A DNA stretch of 64,000 bases from Sulfuricurvum sp. PC08-66 (GTDB taxonomy: Bacteria > Campylobacterota > Campylobacteria > Campylobacterales > Sulfurimonadaceae), in assembly GCA_000830255.1 (NCBI GenBank), contig JQIT01000008.1, positions 1 through 64,000 on the forward strand, in the 5' to 3' direction. This document shows, piece after piece, positions 1-7,998 of this stretch (the first letter of the stretch is position 1; each line of letters opens with the position of its first letter). The position numbers and the translations under genes were made by a program. Below the pieces are notes generated by a model that was given only the letters and a program-made list of their open reading frames with translations, ran no database searches and was not told where the DNA came from.

Positions 1-1542
1 AAAGCCGCACAAGAGAGTGCATCTGCCGCCACTGCACCTGCACCCCAAGAAGAGACGCAATCGATGGCACTCCCCGATGTCTCTAGCGTCATTGCCAAAG
101 CCGATTTGAACACCACCAAAGCGTACGAGAGTGCCAAAGTGCAAATCGAAACCGTTGGCACCCAATGGAAAAAGGTGATCGATGAGGAGTTTGGTCCTTC
201 GTACAAGGCAGACTACGATGCACAATTAGCCTCGATAAAAGAGGCGGCAAATGTCAAAGATATTGCGCAACTGCCTGCCCTACAACAAAAGGTCGATAGC
301 CTCAAAACCAAAATCGAGCGCGACAAAGCGCGTATCGATGAACTCCAAAAAGCGTTTGACGCGGACAAAAAGAGCATCGAGAGCGCTATCAAAAATGTCG
401 AAAAAGCCAAAGATAGCGATTTCGCCGCGCTCAAAAGCCAATACAGCTTCGACAAAGAGGGTGCCTTCAATGTCATAGGCGGCGTCTTTGGCAAGGATAT
501 TCAAGGCTACGTGACCAAAGCAGACGAATATTACACGATGGCGGCACCCTATCTCGCTAGCGACGACGAGGAGGAAGAGGAGATTGTTCGCCATGAGGGT
601 CGATGGGTCACTTTCCACGAGGAGACACCCCAAGTTAAAATGTGGGTCAAAAAGAGCGAAATTTCAGGGGCATGGGGCGCACAATCTTTTAGCGGTGTGA
701 TACATGACATCACCGACGACCAAAAGCGCATCAATAAACCGACCACCTTTGCCATCAAGAGCCACACGCCTGCGGTACAAGGTGTAGAGTTTTTGGGGAC
801 GTTGGAGCATCGCACGCGTCCCTCGATGGATAGCTTCGTCTTCAACGTGCACGCTATTCCAGAGATTACGCTCGATTTGGCACTGGTCAAAGCCCCTACT
901 AGCACGCTACGCATAGCCTCTACGATTGCCATCGTCGATGGGCAAGCTCTCGATGCCAAAGCGCAATTGCTCTACGACGAGACGACGTTGACACTCCAAG
1001 GTCTAGAGGGACGCTTCGCCGAGGCGATGCAGGGTGAATTGGCAAAGACGCGCTCCTTTACTATCGATGTGAGCGCCACAGGAACATTAAATGCACCGCA
1101 GTTGACACTTGCCACGTCACTTGAAACGATTTTCAAAAAAGCGTTCGAGAGTGTCATGGCGCAGGAGATCAAACGTTTCGAAGCCGAACTCAACAAAGAG
1201 CTGACCAAAATTGTCACCAATGCCTTGGGTGGATTGGGCAGTGAAAATGCCAAACTTATCGATGTGAATAAACTCCTCAAAGGCGAAGCAGGCGCTTTGG
1301 ATGGTATCCAAAAAGAGGCAGATGCCAAGCTCAAAGAGACGCAAAAACATATCGATGACGCGATAAATGCCGAAAAGAAAAAGCTCCAAGATGCGCTAGA
1401 TGCCGAGAAACGCAAAGCGCAAGAGGCGGCAGATGCCAAGAAAAAAGAGGCAGAAGCCAAAGCCAAAGAGGCGGAACAAAAAGCACTCGATGCCGCCAAA
1501 AAAGCGATTCCCCAAGACTTGGGTAATGCTTTTAAATTTTAA
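1..1542 (+). CDS. Large coiled-coil protein, TIGR03545-like (5' end outside window)
   Basis: The reading frame is already open at base 1 and runs to the TAA at 1540-1542, so the gene is cut by the window edge. The ATG at 64 is only an internal methionine inside an Ala/Pro/Glu-rich stretch. The visible 513 residues have a helical segment near the start, an acidic patch (DDEEEEE), a beta-rich middle and a C-terminal Lys/Ala/Glu-rich coiled coil of about 90 residues. The middle region resembles the uncharacterised TIGR03545 family, whose members usually have an N-terminal membrane anchor and are probably periplasmic; that anchor would lie upstream. The next gene begins 14 bases downstream. The family match is from memory and moderate; no enzymatic motif is visible. 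Confidence 0.6.
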   Translation, partial: KAAQESASAATAPAPQEETQSMALPDVSSVIAKADLNTTKAYESAKVQIETVGTQWKKVIDEEFGPSYKADYDAQLASIKEAANVKDIAQLPALQQKVDSLKTKIERDKARIDELQKAFDADKKSIESAIKNVEKAKDSDFAALKSQYSFDKEGAFNVIGGVFGKDIQGYVTKADEYYTMAAPYLASDDEEEEEIVRHEGRWVTFHEETPQVKMWVKKSEISGAWGAQSFSGVIHDITDDQKRINKPTTFAIKSHTPAVQGVEFLGTLEHRTRPSMDSFVFNVHAIPEITLDLALVKAPTSTLRIASTIAIVDGQALDAKAQLLYDETTLTLQGLEGRFAEAMQGELAKTRSFTIDVSATGTLNAPQLTLATSLETIFKKAFESVMAQEIKRFEAELNKELTKIVTNALGGLGSENAKLIDVNKLLKGEAGALDGIQKEADAKLKETQKHIDDAINAEKKKLQDALDAEKRKAQEAADAKKKEAEAKAKEAEQKALDAAKKAIPQDLGNAFKF

Positions 1543-1556
1543 GAACTAGGAAAAAA

Positions 1557-2453
1557 ATGTCCCAAACCGTTGCTATTATCGACAGCAGAGAGCGCCAACG
1601 CCAAGAGTTGGTCGAAGTCCTCACCCAAAATGGCTTTGTCCCGCGCGAAGTCGTCACCGAGCAAGAGGCAAAAGCGGCTATCGCCGATGAGGAGTGCGAT
1701 ATGTTTTTGGTCAATACCAAGACCGATTTTCTCTCCGTCGATGCCTTTTGCGCGCTACTCAAAAAGAACAGCGGCTTTATGATGCGCCCTGTTATCTATA
1801 TCTCTCGTGGCGATGGTGATGTCAATGAAGTGGGGCACTGTTTCGATACGTGCGGGGCGGACTATATCAAGCGCCCTATTATCGTCGAGGAGTTGGTGGC
1901 ACGTATGCGCTACCACCTAGGGCACTACATCCATATCAAAGATTCGCTAGCTCGCAGTGAAAAATTGGCGAACCTTGCCACCTTTGACCCCTTGACCAAG
2001 GTCTCTAGCAAACTGCACATACAAACGCTCCTAGCACAATACGCGGCAACCCTCTCTCGTCACAATGAACATATTTCGGTGGTCTATTTGCGTATTCTCA
2101 ATCTCACACGTATCAATGAGATTATGGGTTTTGCCAAAGGGGATAAATTTTTGGTCTACTACACCAAGCTCCTCAAAAGTGCACTGCGTGAGACGGATAT
2201 TATTGGGCGCTGGATAGGGGGCGATTTCGTCATCATCATGCCCAAGACCGAGAGTGAAGTGGCAGTAAATCTGGTCAAGAAGATGCACCAAACCATCAGC
2301 AACGACGCCATCATCACCAAATATACGGCGAAATTTAGCTACGGCATCACCCAAATCCAGCACGACGACCAAGTGAGTCACATCATCGACCGTGCGCAAG
2401 ATGCGATGAAATACTCTCTCGATAAGGGCGCTAATCACTTCTCGATTATGTAG
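1557..2453 (+). CDS. Degenerate response regulator with degenerate GGDEF domain
   Basis: A 298-residue protein with an N-terminal receiver-like domain (about 3-120) and a C-terminal GGDEF-like domain (about 140-298). Both look inactive. The phosphoacceptor aspartate position is Asn53 (FLVNTKT), although the conserved lysine of the receiver fold remains (DYIKRP, Lys105). The GGDEF motif reads GGDF at 221-224 with the glutamate deleted, the upstream metal-binding DxD region reads LRILN, and the usual TGLxNRR motif is TKVSSK. It most likely acts as a binding or scaffold protein, not as a diguanylate cyclase. It starts 14 bases after the coiled-coil gene, so the two may be cotranscribed. It converges with the two-component genes at 2472-4325. 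Confidence 0.85.
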   Translation: MSQTVAIIDSRERQRQELVEVLTQNGFVPREVVTEQEAKAAIADEECDMFLVNTKTDFLSVDAFCALLKKNSGFMMRPVIYISRGDGDVNEVGHCFDTCGADYIKRPIIVEELVARMRYHLGHYIHIKDSLARSEKLANLATFDPLTKVSSKLHIQTLLAQYAATLSRHNEHISVVYLRILNLTRINEIMGFAKGDKFLVYYTKLLKSALRETDIIGRWIGGDFVIIMPKTESEVAVNLVKKMHQTISNDAIITKYTAKFSYGITQIQHDDQVSHIIDRAQDAMKYSLDKGANHFSIM

Positions 2454-2471
2454 CCCTGACGCATAAACACC

Positions 2472-3131
2472 TCACGCTTTATCTATCATATACCCCATGC
2501 CGCGTACGTTGTGAATGATGGCTTCGTGCAGGCTCTTTTTGAGACGGTTGACCTCCGCGCGGATAGAGGCATCATCGATAGGCTCATGCTCCCACACATA
2601 GATACGGAACTGTTCGAAATCGACGACACGACCGCGATTGCGTGCCAATAAATCGACGATTTGAGATTGGCGCTTGGTCAAGATTTGCGGCTCATTCTCA
2701 TAGAGTAGGGTGCTGTGCTCTTGGTCGTAGCTGTAGTGCGCAGAGAGTTTGAGCCACAGCGTTGGCGTGTGTTGCGCACTATCGAGGATACGCGCTACGC
2801 GAAGCGATAGCTCTTTGAGGTGAAACGGTTTTTTGAGGTAGTCATTGCACCCAAGCGCATAGGCACGTGAAATATCCTCGATATCGACCAACGCGCTGAT
2901 GTAGATAGTGGGCGTGGTGATGCCCTTGGCGTGTAGCTGTTCGAGTAGGGTGAGTCCATCGATGGTGGGGACATTGATATCGAGGATAAGCAGCTCGAAA
3001 TTTTTGCGCCCCAGCGCCGTGAGTGCCTCCTTGCCATCCAAATAGCCCACGATGGTGTGCCCTTGGGCGGTGAAATATTCGCAAATAGATTCATTGAGCA
3101 TCAGCTCATCTTCGAGTAACAATATGTGCAT
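2472..3131 (-). CDS. OmpR/PhoB-type response regulator
   Basis: A 219-residue two-component regulator. The receiver domain (1-115) has the acidic pocket at Glu7-Asp8, phosphoacceptor Asp51 (LILDINVP) and the lysine of the KPF motif (about residue 101). A winged-helix DNA-binding domain of the Trans_reg_C type covers about 130-219 (LTKRQSQIVDLLARNRG, then RAEVNRLKKSL). No base separates its ATG from the stop codon of the upstream histidine kinase gene, which makes the kinase its obvious partner. Target genes cannot be read from the sequence. Length and domain order are normal for the family. Confidence 0.93.
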   Translation of the reverse strand: MHILLLEDELMLNESICEYFTAQGHTIVGYLDGKEALTALGRKNFELLILDINVPTIDGLTLLEQLHAKGITTPTIYISALVDIEDISRAYALGCNDYLKKPFHLKELSLRVARILDSAQHTPTLWLKLSAHYSYDQEHSTLLYENEPQILTKRQSQIVDLLARNRGRVVDFEQFRIYVWEHEPIDDASIRAEVNRLKKSLHEAIIHNVRGMGYMIDKA

Positions 3132-4325
3132 CTACTCTCCCATTATTTTGAATCGATAGCTAAAGGCGGTTCGGGTTTCGTGCGAATCGATATGAATCGC
3201 CACCCCCTCTTCATCACAAATCGTACGCACCAGACTCAGTCCCAATCCAAACCCATCGAGCAGTCGTGCTTCACGGTAAAAGGGGTCGAAAATCTTGGCG
3301 GGGTCTTCGATTTTCTTGGAGTGGCTTGCCACCGTCACATCGACGTGTGTACCCACCAGCGTCGTCGTGATAGTGACCGTATGACGGGGCAGGGTGTATT
3401 TGATAGCGTTGGTGAGGGTGTTGTCGATGATGCGTTGGAGTTTGGACTCGTTGAAGTGTATGTAGAGCCCTTGGGTAGGCATCTCATAGGCGAAAGTAAT
3501 CGAAGCCAGTTGCGCCACCTCGTCGAAAAACGCGATGCGACTTCGCAAAAAAGCATCCAAATCGACGACACTTTTGGGGTAGGGCAACTGCTCTTTTTTG
3601 ATGAGATAGCTCAAATCATCGTAGAGGCTGTAGATGTGCTTGGCGGCGGCTTCGATTTTTGCCAAATGGCGCTCATGGGGGTGGCGCATACGAAAGAGCT
3701 CGATACTTGCCAACATTACCGCCACAGGGGTATTGGTCTCATGGACGGTGTAGCGCAAGAACTCCTTTTGGGCGCGTAGTAGCTCTTCGCTAAAACGCTT
3801 CTCCTCCTGCAACGTCGCATTGGCTTCGATGAGATACTGCGTCTTTTTGGCGACTCTGGCTTCTAGCTGAGTGTTGAGCTCATGCAGTGAGGCTTTTTGG
3901 GTAGCGATGGTGGCTATCATGTGATTGGCATCCTCTACCATCGCGGCGAAATCTTTGAAAAATATCTCTTTGGCATCGATAGGGGTGTGTTGGTGCGCCG
4001 CATCGGCAAAGAAGCGTTGGAACCGCTCGATGTCCCGCGCGATGAGGGTATTGACCACTTTGTAGATACCCAACACCACCGCGAAGAGGATAAAGGCAAG
4101 TGTGGCGATAGTGAGAGTATTTTTGATGAGTACCGATTTGCGTAGGCTCTCACTCTCTTGGATATGGGTGTGTAGACCCTTCTCGTAGTCGTGGTAGTTG
4201 TCATTGATGAGCAGCAGCGAAAAGAGCACCGTAAATCCCAAAATGAGCAGTGTCGTCCAGAGATGGGCACTGCGAATGGTCTTGAGACTTTGCCACATCG
4301 AGGTAGTGAGGTGCTTAAGCTTCAA
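3132..4325 (-). CDS. Sensor histidine kinase
   Basis: A 397-residue membrane kinase. Two hydrophobic segments (about 22-42 and 70-91) enclose only some 28 residues, so there is no folded periplasmic sensor domain; the signal is probably read in the membrane or through a partner. A coiled coil (about 140-185) leads into the HisKA domain with phosphoacceptor His195 (RYTVHETNTP). The HATPase domain shows an N-box (IIDNTLTNAIKYT), a DPF segment and a G-box (GFGLGLSLV). It is encoded directly upstream of the response regulator at 2472-3131. Its start overlaps the end of the diguanylate cyclase gene by 11 bases, so the three minus-strand genes form one transcription unit. Confidence 0.93.
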   Translation of the reverse strand: MKLKHLTTSMWQSLKTIRSAHLWTTLLILGFTVLFSLLLINDNYHDYEKGLHTHIQESESLRKSVLIKNTLTIATLAFILFAVVLGIYKVVNTLIARDIERFQRFFADAAHQHTPIDAKEIFFKDFAAMVEDANHMIATIATQKASLHELNTQLEARVAKKTQYLIEANATLQEEKRFSEELLRAQKEFLRYTVHETNTPVAVMLASIELFRMRHPHERHLAKIEAAAKHIYSLYDDLSYLIKKEQLPYPKSVVDLDAFLRSRIAFFDEVAQLASITFAYEMPTQGLYIHFNESKLQRIIDNTLTNAIKYTLPRHTVTITTTLVGTHVDVTVASHSKKIEDPAKIFDPFYREARLLDGFGLGLSLVRTICDEEGVAIHIDSHETRTAFSYRFKIMGE

Positions 4326-5946
4326 AAATCACGACGCGATTACGCCCAGCCACTTTGGCGCGATAGAGCGCGGTATCGGCATTTTTGAGCGCGCTGTCGA
4401 TGTCGATAGGGGCTTGGCAGAGTGCCACACCGATGGTCACATGCAGATGTACCGAAGGGAATTTTTCGAGTCGTATCTCAGGTGTCGTATCGACGAGGTG
4501 TTGCGCGAGTTTCAGGGGTGTATCGTGCGTATCGTAGGGCACAAAAGCGACGAACTCCTCTCCACCGAATCGACAAAATATCGCCTCTTTGGGCAGTTGC
4601 GCGGCTACATGGTGCGCAAAAGCGATAAGCGCGGCATCGCCTGCATCGTGTCCATGTGTGTCATTAATCGCTTTGAAATAGTCCAAATCCATCATCAAAA
4701 AGAGTCCGTGCGTTGGGGGTGTTTGGGTGAGCTTCTCAAAAAAGTAGCGTCGATTGTAGACACCCGTGAGAGGGTCTGTACGTGATTGGTGGAGGAGTTT
4801 GGCGCTGTAGGCCTCTTGTTGGTCGAGCAGTACGGCTTGTTTGGTCAGCGACTCTTGCAGGGCATTGTATTTGCGAATGAGCGCCACCGAAATGAGCAAC
4901 ATCTCAAAGACGGCACCCAATTGTGACCCGTAAGAGGTGACGAAATTGATAGGCAAAAGTCCGCTGTTTTTGAAATTCAAGAGCAATATACCCACGAGCA
5001 ATCCGCCCCATGCTATCAAAAAATATTTGGCTTGTTGATTGCCTCCACGTACCAGCTCATACATTGCTACGCCTAGCATCAGTATCACCGTGAGCGAAGA
5101 GACGAAAATCGCCAAGATAGTCGCCTGCCCAAAGCTCGCCACAAAAGGTGCCAAAAGCGCGACGGCATTGACCAGAACGACGACGCGCAAAAAGCGGTGT
5201 GTGAGACTCAAAAAGTGGTGTGCGAAAAGCGCCCCAAAGAGCGATGCCAAAACCATCCCAAAGGGGGTCAAAAAGGTGTTGAGCCAGAGCCATTCGCCCC
5301 ACAATAGCCATGTGCCAAACCCATTAATCGAAATTTGCACCACCACAAACCAAAAGTGAAACATCACGTAGTAGAAAAAGGTGCGCTCTTTGAGTCCGAT
5401 GAAGAGAAAAAGGTTGTAAATCAAAAGCCCCAACGTAATGCCGTAATAGAGGAAGTGCCCTATATGTTCGGTGAGCATCTTGGGATAGAAATTTTGCAGC
5501 TCATCGATAGAGAGTTCCAAAATCATCGACCCTTGGGTGGTGACGCGCGCGTAGTAAATTTTGGTCTCTTGGGGGGCTATCGTCGTAGTGTGAAAAAATA
5601 TCTGTAATGTTTGTGTACGTGTGTTGGGGACGATATCGCCGTAGCGCTCTTGTGCTATGACGGTACCTGCTTGCGTTTCGTACATCGAGATAGTATCGAG
5701 CGTGGGATAGTCAAAAGCGATGACCTTCTCTTGGTTTTGCGCACTCTCGTTGGTGACAACGATACGTAGCCAATAGGCTTGCGCGGTAAACCCGAACCCC
5801 ATTTTGCCTTGGGCGTAGGGCAAAAAGGCATCGGCAGGTTTTTGCATCATCTCCTCGATAGAGGTATTGCCTTCATCGATGAGATAGCGTATCTCATCTG
5901 CCCAAACCAGCCCAAAAAAGAGAAAAAGAGAGAGCAAAAAACGCAT
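4315..5946 (-). CDS. 7TM-DISM diguanylate cyclase
   Basis: Probable membrane-bound enzyme making cyclic di-GMP from two GTP. I place the start at 5946, because the protein then opens with a signal peptide (MRFLLSLFLFFGLVWA); the frame continues 36 codons upstream but without protein-like character. The 543 residues comprise a periplasmic 7TMR-DISMED2-type domain (about 20-155), seven hydrophobic segments (about 160-355), a short coiled coil and a GGDEF domain (about 385-543) with TGVYNRR, MDLDYF and an intact GGEEF motif (461-465). The RxxD inhibitory site expected upstream of GGEEF is absent. It lies upstream of the kinase/regulator pair, so its own input may be coordinated with theirs. Confidence 0.92.
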   Translation of the reverse strand: MRFLLSLFLFFGLVWADEIRYLIDEGNTSIEEMMQKPADAFLPYAQGKMGFGFTAQAYWLRIVVTNESAQNQEKVIAFDYPTLDTISMYETQAGTVIAQERYGDIVPNTRTQTLQIFFHTTTIAPQETKIYYARVTTQGSMILELSIDELQNFYPKMLTEHIGHFLYYGITLGLLIYNLFLFIGLKERTFFYYVMFHFWFVVVQISINGFGTWLLWGEWLWLNTFLTPFGMVLASLFGALFAHHFLSLTHRFLRVVVLVNAVALLAPFVASFGQATILAIFVSSLTVILMLGVAMYELVRGGNQQAKYFLIAWGGLLVGILLLNFKNSGLLPINFVTSYGSQLGAVFEMLLISVALIRKYNALQESLTKQAVLLDQQEAYSAKLLHQSRTDPLTGVYNRRYFFEKLTQTPPTHGLFLMMDLDYFKAINDTHGHDAGDAALIAFAHHVAAQLPKEAIFCRFGGEEFVAFVPYDTHDTPLKLAQHLVDTTPEIRLEKFPSVHLHVTIGVALCQAPIDIDSALKNADTALYRAKVAGRNRVVIFEA

Positions 5947-6041
5947 GAAAAACCCTAGGAGAGAGAGTGAAAAATTGCGTCGATGGTAACACACACTCGA
6001 TGAAAAAATAGCAAAAGGGCGAGGCTTTAGAACGATGACGC

Positions 6042-6047
6042 TAAAAT
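6042..6047 (+). promoter_or_regulatory. Probable -10 element (TAAAAT) of truD
   Basis: TAAAAT followed by GGCGC, the same TAnAAT-nGCgCC layout seen before several other genes in this window. Transcription would begin near 6054, downstream of the ATG at 6035. That argues for the truD start at 6074. Confidence 0.5.
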
Positions 6048-6073
6048 GGCGCATTTACTATGGAATATCCTCG

Positions 6074-7114
6074 ATGCAACGACTCCCTTTTTATGAAAAT
6101 CCCCCTATACATTTTGCCTTCAATGCCTCACGCGAAGACTTCATCGTGCGCGAAATCAGCTCTCATACATGGAGCCAAAGCGGTAGCTATCTCATCCTCG
6201 AACTCGAGCGCACCAATCTCTCGACGTGGGAGGTCGCCCAAGAGCTACAAGATGCGCTTGGGTTGAGCGCGAGTCAAGTCTCCTACGCAGGACTCAAGGA
6301 CAAGCAAGCCACCTCGACGCAATATTTCGCAGTGCCGCTACGTGTGGCAAAAGCGGTCGAGAAATTCACCCATCCTCACATGCGTATCCTCTCTACCGCG
6401 CGCCACAATGAGAAGCTCTCGTTGGGCGATATCGCGGCAAACAGCTTCGATTTGACCCTGCACTATGTCAAACCTATCGATGCACCGCGTATCGAGAGCA
6501 TGGTGCAGATACTGCGCCAACAAGGGTTCGCCAACTATTTTGGGTATCAGCGTTTTGGGGTGCAGGGGGGCAATTTCGAGCAGGCAAAAGCCGCCGCGCA
6601 CGACGAAGAGCATGTCGAGGATACCAAACTGCATCGATTACTCGTCTCGGCGTACCAAAGTGAACTCTTCAATCGATGGCTTGCCAAGCGTGTGATACTC
6701 TCTCGTGGTGCCGCAGAGAGCATGACCAATGCGCCCCTGACACTCCTAGAGGGCGATGTCCTCTACAATTACACCACCCAAAAATGGGAAAACGTCACCG
6801 ATGTCACCACCATGCGCAAAGCCCTCAAAGAGCAAAAGGTTGCTATCACGGGACTCTTGGCAGGGGCAAAAGCGTGGCGTGCCAAGGGCGCGGCAGGCGC
6901 TATCGAGGCGCAGTTCGATGACGATGTGGTCATGGCAAAGGGCGACAGACGTATCGCATGGGTCTACCCCAAAAAGGTACGCACGCACTACGACGCGGAC
7001 AAAGAGACGATGCAGCTCTCCTTCGAGCTACCCAAAAGCGTCTATGCGACGGTCTTCCTAGAGGCTATTGCGGGACGCGATTTGACACCTAAGCCTAGAG
7101 AGAAACGGTCGTAA
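6074..7114 (+). CDS. truD: tRNA pseudouridine(13) synthase TruD
   Basis: Converts uridine-13 of tRNA(Glu) to pseudouridine. The 346-residue protein carries the TruD catalytic signature YAGLKDKQA with the nucleophilic aspartate, followed by the NYFGYQRFG motif and the SAYQSELFN and LLEGDV blocks typical of the family. The overall length and sequence pattern resemble the epsilonproteobacterial form. The start at 6074 (MQRLPFYENP) is preferred over the in-frame ATG at 6035 because a likely -10 box lies between the two; no good Shine-Dalgarno is seen for either. It stands alone between a divergent cyclase gene and the AT-rich defence island, so truD marks the left boundary of that insertion. Confidence 0.95.
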   Translation: MQRLPFYENPPIHFAFNASREDFIVREISSHTWSQSGSYLILELERTNLSTWEVAQELQDALGLSASQVSYAGLKDKQATSTQYFAVPLRVAKAVEKFTHPHMRILSTARHNEKLSLGDIAANSFDLTLHYVKPIDAPRIESMVQILRQQGFANYFGYQRFGVQGGNFEQAKAAAHDEEHVEDTKLHRLLVSAYQSELFNRWLAKRVILSRGAAESMTNAPLTLLEGDVLYNYTTQKWENVTDVTTMRKALKEQKVAITGLLAGAKAWRAKGAAGAIEAQFDDDVVMAKGDRRIAWVYPKKVRTHYDADKETMQLSFELPKSVYATVFLEAIAGRDLTPKPREKRS

Positions 7115-7140
7115 AATTGCAAGGGGGAAAGTATCCTCTT

Positions 7141-7161
7141 GGAAGTGAGGCTTCAGCCTCG
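7141..7161 (+). repeat. REP-like palindrome, copy A
   Basis: GGAAGTG leads into the palindrome GAGGCT-TC-AGCCTC followed by G. The same layout (GGaaGTG plus a GC-rich palindrome centred on a TTTTAA/CTTCAG-like loop) recurs at 25484 and on the minus strand at 62232. It lies between truD and the 3' end of the qat operon. Confidence 0.6.
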
Positions 7162-7251
7162 TAAAGCTGTATCAATATAAATCATGATGCTAGTATCATT
7201 ATCTATGCGGAGTATGTCAGTGTACGGTTTATTGTTGATTATTTGCTTTTT

Positions 7252-7998
7252 CTAAGTAAATAGATTGTTATGGTTGTCATTGAGTAGTTTATTAAAATTA
7301 AGAAGAACTAATTTTTTTACACTTTCAATTTCCGAATTCCATAAATTGGCAAGATAAGAGTATACAAAATAATTTTTATGGGGAAGAACATCTTTTATAA
7401 AAGGTGCATCTGTTTCCACTAATATTTTATTTTTTGGCAACTTGGCAATGATACTTTGCCCTTTGTTGCTTTTACACATAGCTTCATTGATTGACAGATA
7501 ATAGCCATAATCTAAAATTTTATTCAAAGTTCCGATTTTTCCACTGTACCAATGAAAAATTGCTCTTTTTACATCGTGCTGTACTAGCATTTTAAGTACT
7601 TCATCTTCTGCACTTGAGCTGTGAATATTTAAAACACTCTTTTCTGTATCTATGTTCTTTAAAACAAACTCAAAAAGCTCTATTTGCTCATCTTTTGATT
7701 TTATAGCTCTTTTTGAAAAATCAAGTCCTACTTCACCAATAAATTTTGTATTGTTAACATGCTTTAAGAATAGCCTTTTCTCTTTTTCAAAGTTATAATC
7801 ACTCTCTAAACAATGAAATCCAAGTGATGGATGAATAAATTTTAATGATTTTATATATTCAAATGTTTCATCAAATTGAGATGGTAAAGTTGTCACATAA
7901 ATTGTATGTACTTTTCTTTTTTCACATTCTAATGCAATTTCTCCAGCATTTTTAAAAAAATTTATATGACAATGGGTATCTACTAAATTAACCGACAT
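7252..7998 (-). CDS. qatD: QatD, TatD-family metal-dependent DNase of the Qat defence system
   Basis: A 248-residue TatD-type TIM-barrel hydrolase, the fourth component of the QatABCD antiphage system. All metal-site residues are visible: His9 and His11 (DTHCH), Glu89 (IGEVGLDF), His126 (LNIHSS), His149 (IFHWYSG) and Asp197 (VETDAPF), so it should be an active nuclease. It overlaps qatC by 16 bases and is the last gene of the operon. Composition is much more AT-rich than the flanking housekeeping genes, pointing to horizontal acquisition. Outside this context it would be annotated as a generic TatD hydrolase; the neighbours make QatD the better call. Confidence 0.92.
   Translation of the reverse strand: MSVNLVDTHCHINFFKNAGEIALECEKRKVHTIYVTTLPSQFDETFEYIKSLKFIHPSLGFHCLESDYNFEKEKRLFLKHVNNTKFIGEVGLDFSKRAIKSKDEQIELFEFVLKNIDTEKSVLNIHSSSAEDEVLKMLVQHDVKRAIFHWYSGKIGTLNKILDYGYYLSINEAMCKSNKGQSIIAKLPKNKILVETDAPFIKDVLPHKNYFVYSYLANLWNSEIESVKKLVLLNFNKLLNDNHNNLFT

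Noticed and set aside
972-1499. Long minus-strand frame inside the coiled-coil gene
   Set aside because: It is the shadow of Lys/Ala/Glu-rich codons; translation gives a low-complexity Ser/Ala/Phe string.
7115-7251. CRISPR or attachment site next to the qat operon
   Set aside because: Only one palindrome and no regularly spaced repeats or tRNA-derived repeat were found.
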